Assembly: GCA_902765035.1 (NCBI GenBank)
Contig: CACWYF010000084.1
Coordinates: 1-5,974, forward strand
DNA length: 5,974 nucleotides
From: an uncultured Eubacteriales bacterium
GTDB taxonomy: Bacteria > Bacillota > Clostridia > Peptostreptococcales > Anaerovoracaceae
Direction of reading: 5' to 3'
Below, in pieces: positions 5,067 through 5,974 of the stretch. Below the pieces are notes generated by a model that saw nothing but the letters and a program-made list of their open reading frames with translations, was not told where the DNA came from and made no database searches. The position numbers were made by a program, and so were the translations under genes. The first letter of the stretch is position 1; every line of letters starts with the position of its first letter.

Positions 5067-5974
5067 ATGGCAGAACGTGTATTTATGAAAGGCACCGAGG
5101 CAATCGCTGAGGCTGCTGTAAGAGCAGGATGCCGCTTCTTTGCAGGCTATCCTATCACTCCGCAGAATGAGATTCCTGAGTACATGGCAAGAAGACTTCC
5201 TGAGGTAGGCGGTCATTTCGTACAGGGCGAAAGCGAAGTAGCTTCCGTAAACATGCTGTACGGTGCAGCTTCCACAGGCATCAGAGCAATGAGCTCATCT
5301 TCTTCATGCGGTATCTCCCTTTACAGTGAGGGCGTTTCCTACTGCGCTTCCGCACGTATTCCTATGGTATACGTAAACGTTCAGAGAGGCGGCCCTGGAA
5401 TCGGAGCTATCCAGCCTGCACAGCAGGACTACATGCAGGCAACCAAGGCATCCGGCAACGGCGGATTCAGAATGATTGTACTTGCACCTGACTCAGTTCA
5501 GGAGTGCGTTGACATGGTATACGAGGCATATGACCTTGCTGAAAGAGACCAGAACCCTGTACTCGTCCTCACAGACGGTGTTATGGGAACCATGATGGAG
5601 CCTGTAGTACTTCCTCCTATGAAGAGCGACGAGGAGCTCGCAGAGTGCAGAGCAAAATTCATGCCTAGAGCTATCGTAGGCCACCCTCTGGGACAGCAGG
5701 CATACTGCAGACCTGGTTCAGTCGGAGACGGACAGGAGCAGGCCAACATCGAAGCTGCTGCACTGTATGAGACATGGGACAAGGACATCAGAGTTGAAGA
5801 ATTCATGATGGACGATGCTGAGATCGTTTTCGCAGCATACGGAATTTCCGCCCGTATCTCCAAGGCTGTCATCAGAGAACTGAGAGCACAGGGCATCAAG
5901 GCCGGTCTGATCAGACCTGTTACTGTTTCTCCGTTCCCATATGACTCATTCAAGAACCTCGACTTCGACAGAGT
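5067..5974 (+). CDS. vorB: 2-ketoisovalerate ferredoxin oxidoreductase, alpha subunit, 3'-truncated
   Basis: The first 302 residues of the alpha subunit of a 2-oxoacid:ferredoxin oxidoreductase; the frame is open to the right edge. Family members are about 350-360 residues, so about 50 are missing. The complex oxidatively decarboxylates branched-chain 2-oxoacids to acyl-CoA, reducing ferredoxin, and can run in reverse. This subunit carries the pyrimidine-binding domain: GYPITPQNEIPEYM from residue 27, GESE at 54-57 with the likely glutamate that activates the TPP aminopyrimidine, SSSSSCGISL (77-86) and NVQRGGPGIG (104-113). A transketolase C-terminal-like domain begins near 250 and includes GLIRPVTVSPFP (280-291). 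The wording fits the proteins named VorB, but related 2-oxoglutarate KorA proteins are close, so specificity is probable, not proven. The start ATG has AAGGAG six bases upstream (5055-5060). Codon choice is strongly biased (Pro mostly CCT, Val often GTA), as in highly expressed genes. The beta (TPP-binding) and gamma genes should follow. Confidence 0.9.
   Translation, partial: MAERVFMKGTEAIAEAAVRAGCRFFAGYPITPQNEIPEYMARRLPEVGGHFVQGESEVASVNMLYGAASTGIRAMSSSSSCGISLYSEGVSYCASARIPMVYVNVQRGGPGIGAIQPAQQDYMQATKASGNGGFRMIVLAPDSVQECVDMVYEAYDLAERDQNPVLVLTDGVMGTMMEPVVLPPMKSDEELAECRAKFMPRAIVGHPLGQQAYCRPGSVGDGQEQANIEAAALYETWDKDIRVEEFMMDDAEIVFAAYGISARISKAVIRELRAQGIKAGLIRPVTVSPFPYDSFKNLDFDR

Noticed and set aside
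5498..5953. Minus-strand open frame opposite the VOR alpha subunit (151 codons)
   Set aside because: It is a Ser/Ala-rich shadow of a strongly codon-biased gene with clear family motifs on the plus strand.
1..5974. CRISPR arrays, tRNA or rRNA genes, insertion sequences
   Set aside because: No spaced direct repeats, cloverleaf-like or rRNA-like segments, transposase motifs or flanking terminal repeats were seen.

Overview
The window looks like chromosome of an anaerobic, amino-acid- or butyrate-metabolising Clostridia-type Firmicute. Three things point there: a butyrate kinase, a ferredoxin-linked branched-chain 2-oxoacid oxidoreductase, and strong AGGAGG-type ribosome binding sites with frequent AGA/AGG arginine codons and two GTG starts. 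GC content is close to 50 %. No genus can be named from the sequence alone.

Layout, left to right. (1) Bases 1-927 hold the 3' part of a butyrate kinase gene (buk), cut by the window edge. (2) Bases 928-1211 are a non-coding gap with a long AT-rich hairpin. (3) Bases 1212-2414 encode a 400-residue protein with two class II aldolase (AraD/FucA) domains. Only the second keeps the metal-binding residues; the first appears to be a decayed copy. (4) A strong, probably bidirectional terminator lies at 2442-2487, between this gene and the convergent gene to its right. (5) Bases 2534-3832, minus strand, encode a GT4-family glycosyltransferase that stands alone with its own promoter. (6) Bases 3833-4109 separate divergent genes and carry promoters in both directions. 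The rightward leader contains a terminator-like hairpin just before the next ribosome binding site and a 16-codon ORF rich in Leu/Val/Ile. (7) From 4110 an operon runs to the right edge: a P-loop ATPase of unassigned function, a two-cluster ferredoxin subunit (vorD-like), and the alpha subunit of 2-ketoisovalerate ferredoxin oxidoreductase (vorB-like), cut at the right edge. The TPP-binding beta subunit and the gamma subunit should follow outside the window.

Working together: the VOR complex interconverts branched-chain 2-oxoacids and acyl-CoAs with ferredoxin. Butyrate kinase, with a phosphotransacylase not seen here, could turn butyryl- or isobutyryl-phosphate into the free acid and ATP. 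Both fit fermentation of branched-chain amino acids, or the reverse uptake of branched-chain fatty acids. The most interesting lead is that the VOR operon may be controlled by transcription attenuation, with the Leu/Val/Ile-rich leader ORF as the possible sensor. The terminator-like hairpin is directly visible. The leader peptide and antiterminator are inference, and the leader ORF lacks a good ribosome binding site.
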